In this document: piece after piece, positions 62,363 to 64,000 of the stretch
Layout of the letters: every line of letters begins with the position of its first letter
Position numbering within the stretch: position 1 is the first letter of the stretch
DNA from: Nemertoderma westbladi
Lineage: Eukaryota > Xenacoelomorpha > Nemertodermatida > Nemertodermatidae
Direction: 5' to 3'
NCBI GenBank assembly: GCA_032718475.1
Contig: JAUCBJ010001715.1
Coordinates: forward strand, 17,309 to 81,308
Length of the DNA stretch: 64,000 bases
Notes under the pieces: generated by a model
Databases searched by the model: none
What the model saw: the letters and a program-made list of their open reading frames with translations, nothing else
What the model was told of the DNA's origin: nothing
Position numbers and translations under genes: made by a program

Positions 62363-63075
62363 ACTGTTGTTTATCGAGGGAAGGAAAGTCTTTAGTTGCT
62401 CGATCTGATTTAATTACCTGAACTTCTTCTTTCCCACAAGGAAAAACAGACTAAATAAATTATATTTGGATTCATTTTAATAATAAATATTTTAGAACTA
62501 AATTAATTAATTTATACCTAATGTATACCTTATTTAATTTATTCATTAATTTAGTACCTACTGTAATAATTAATTAATTATATAATATAATTTATGTAAT
62601 TGATTTTTGAAGTTATAATTTGTGAGTGTCTCTCTATAGTAAACTCTGTATAAAAGTATCAGACAACTTTTACAAATTGTTGGTTATTAAAAGTTAACAT
62701 TATTAATAACAAACATGAAGTTACAGCGCCACCTAGTGGCGCAGAATCAATTCCTAATTCGTCTGATAGATTTGTTGCCAAACCTCTTTACTCTACCAAA
62801 AAAAAACTATAAAAAATAAATAAACAGGTAAACAATAGAGTCTTACACCCCACAAAACAATCAAAAAAACATAGAATTAGCTGATGAGGTATCGGAGATT
62901 ACTGCGTACTGGTTCTCAGCGTACTGGTTCTTCATATTAATTCGCAGAGATTTGCGCCAAGTTTCCCTCCTATATCATTTAACATAATATCTCCATATTT
63001 GGAGATAATATTGTTACATATTTTGATTTATTATGTTCGGCTTTTCGATGAATTGAAGCCTTCAGAGAAGAGGAG

Positions 63076-64000
63076 TACACTCTTAAAAAAAGTTTGTTAA
63101 AATGATAAAAAAAAGTGAATTTCACAAGATTATTTTGTCAAATACGACTCTAGATATATTTAATTGTTATGACAAGATAATCTTGTGAAATTCTTTCCTT
63201 GAATTATCTTGTCAATTTCAACAAGCTATATAGTTAAATTGATTAACTATCCTGTTCGCGCTTTCAGACCTTTGGCAGTTTAACCCACCAAATTAAGATG
63301 TCTGCTAGATATTAAATCGGTTTTTAGTCTATGACAAGTATTTGATTCACTACACTAGTCGAAACCAATCTGTGCGCGATCATTCACCCGCTGGATATTC
63401 CCGGGAGATTGGGTTCGACGGTTTAATTTTATTGCTATGTAAGCCTAATGTATTATTCGACTGACAGCATTATATAATCTCTGACAATATTATTCACCTT
63501 CGGTAATATTAACAGTTCCTTTAGGACGTGGCGCTTTATCTATATAAACAGAGTTATGACTTAAACTACTCACAACGATATGGCTTAATTATAATTCACA
63601 TATATGGCGCATTCTTTAGGAATTGCTTCTTTAACAGACTCACTCATACACAATGCTGCACAATACTGCACACTAATTTGCCAATCTTCACTGATTTTAG
63701 TCACATATAAAAGGAACACAGACTGACTCATGTAGGGTCTATCAAATAACATTAGATTCACTTCAAACCACTTTAACATAAGTCACAATCGTTTATCTGT
63801 AACCCTTCTCTCTTACCTTCGGTATATCAAGAATATTGGGTTTCGGGGTTATTTATCGTTATTCCAAATATAATAATTCATCAACCATGTTATGAAGAAC
63901 TGACAGTAAATAGCAGTATAAAACAACAATGAAAACACTGATTGTTATGAGTTTGCAATGTTTCAGCAGTCAGTATGTACTATGATCAGTCAGCAGTGAT
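63076..64000. other. Non-coding end of the window with one inverted repeat
   Basis: Arms GTGAATTTCACAAGATTATT (from about 63115) and the inverted AATCTTGTGAAATTC (to 63193) form a hairpin of about 24-bp arms. The short frames at 63528-63779 have no recognisable features. Confidence 0.45.

Larger units (their letters stand above)
56765..63075. repeat. Duplicated block, copy 2 (PRDM9-like gene plus flanks)
   Basis: Counterpart of the block at 39690-46640 in the same orientation. Coding exons are very similar. It lacks the 154-bp MITE upstream, the intronic hAT MITE and the 46.16-kb repeat, and instead has its own insertions at about 58165-60230 in the intron. Confidence 0.85.

Overview
The window is eukaryotic nuclear DNA from an animal, most likely a marine invertebrate. 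It has GT-AG introns, long AT-rich spacers, many minisatellites, and remnants of at least eight kinds of transposable element. Species cannot be named from the sequence alone. The recurring short motifs TAGGCCTA and ACCGGTAC are a compositional signature of this genome, but I cannot tie them to one clade.

Layout. 1-12.4 kb is a tandem pair of a 2.3-kb composite repeat. The first copy is empty. The second was expanded to 9 kb by an APE-type LINE, a 5'-truncated BEL/Pao retrotransposon and a CR1-like LINE tail. 13.1-14.8 kb is a DNA transposon with 103-bp inverted ends and a 9-bp target duplication. 15-19 kb holds a three-exon gene for a small four-helix membrane protein, with a pogo-like remnant in its first intron. 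21.9-24.4 kb holds an intronless DnaJ/Hsp40 gene (minus strand) whose last codons and stop have been amplified into a 1.5-kb minisatellite. 25.1-28.6 kb is a second, C/G-skewed minisatellite. 29.8-39.3 kb is nested transposon territory: an integrase-core pseudogene, a palindromic repeat array carrying piggyBac-like and Tc1/mariner-like non-autonomous elements, and two more copies of the LINE.

39.7-63.1 kb is the most important region. It is a direct duplication of a block holding a PRDM9 (Meisetz)-type gene, with a KRAB-like domain, SSXRD-like motif, zinc knuckle, PR/SET histone methyltransferase domain and C2H2 zinc-finger array. The downstream copy is intact (about 821 aa, six array fingers). 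The upstream copy carries several one-base indels in its finger array. The arrays differ in finger number and mostly at the predicted DNA-contacting residues, as expected for rapidly evolving PRDM9. An intact pogo/CENP-B-type transposase gene lies between the copies.

The single intron of both PRDM9-like genes begins and ends inside an inverted repeat. That repeat matches the ends of a small transposon family with TACGGTGGC termini and 6-bp target duplications found elsewhere in the same block. This makes the intron a candidate transposon-derived intron (introner). Because the two blocks are paralogous, several insertions can be read against a matching empty site within the window. All coordinates and comparisons were made by eye; no alignment or database search was run.
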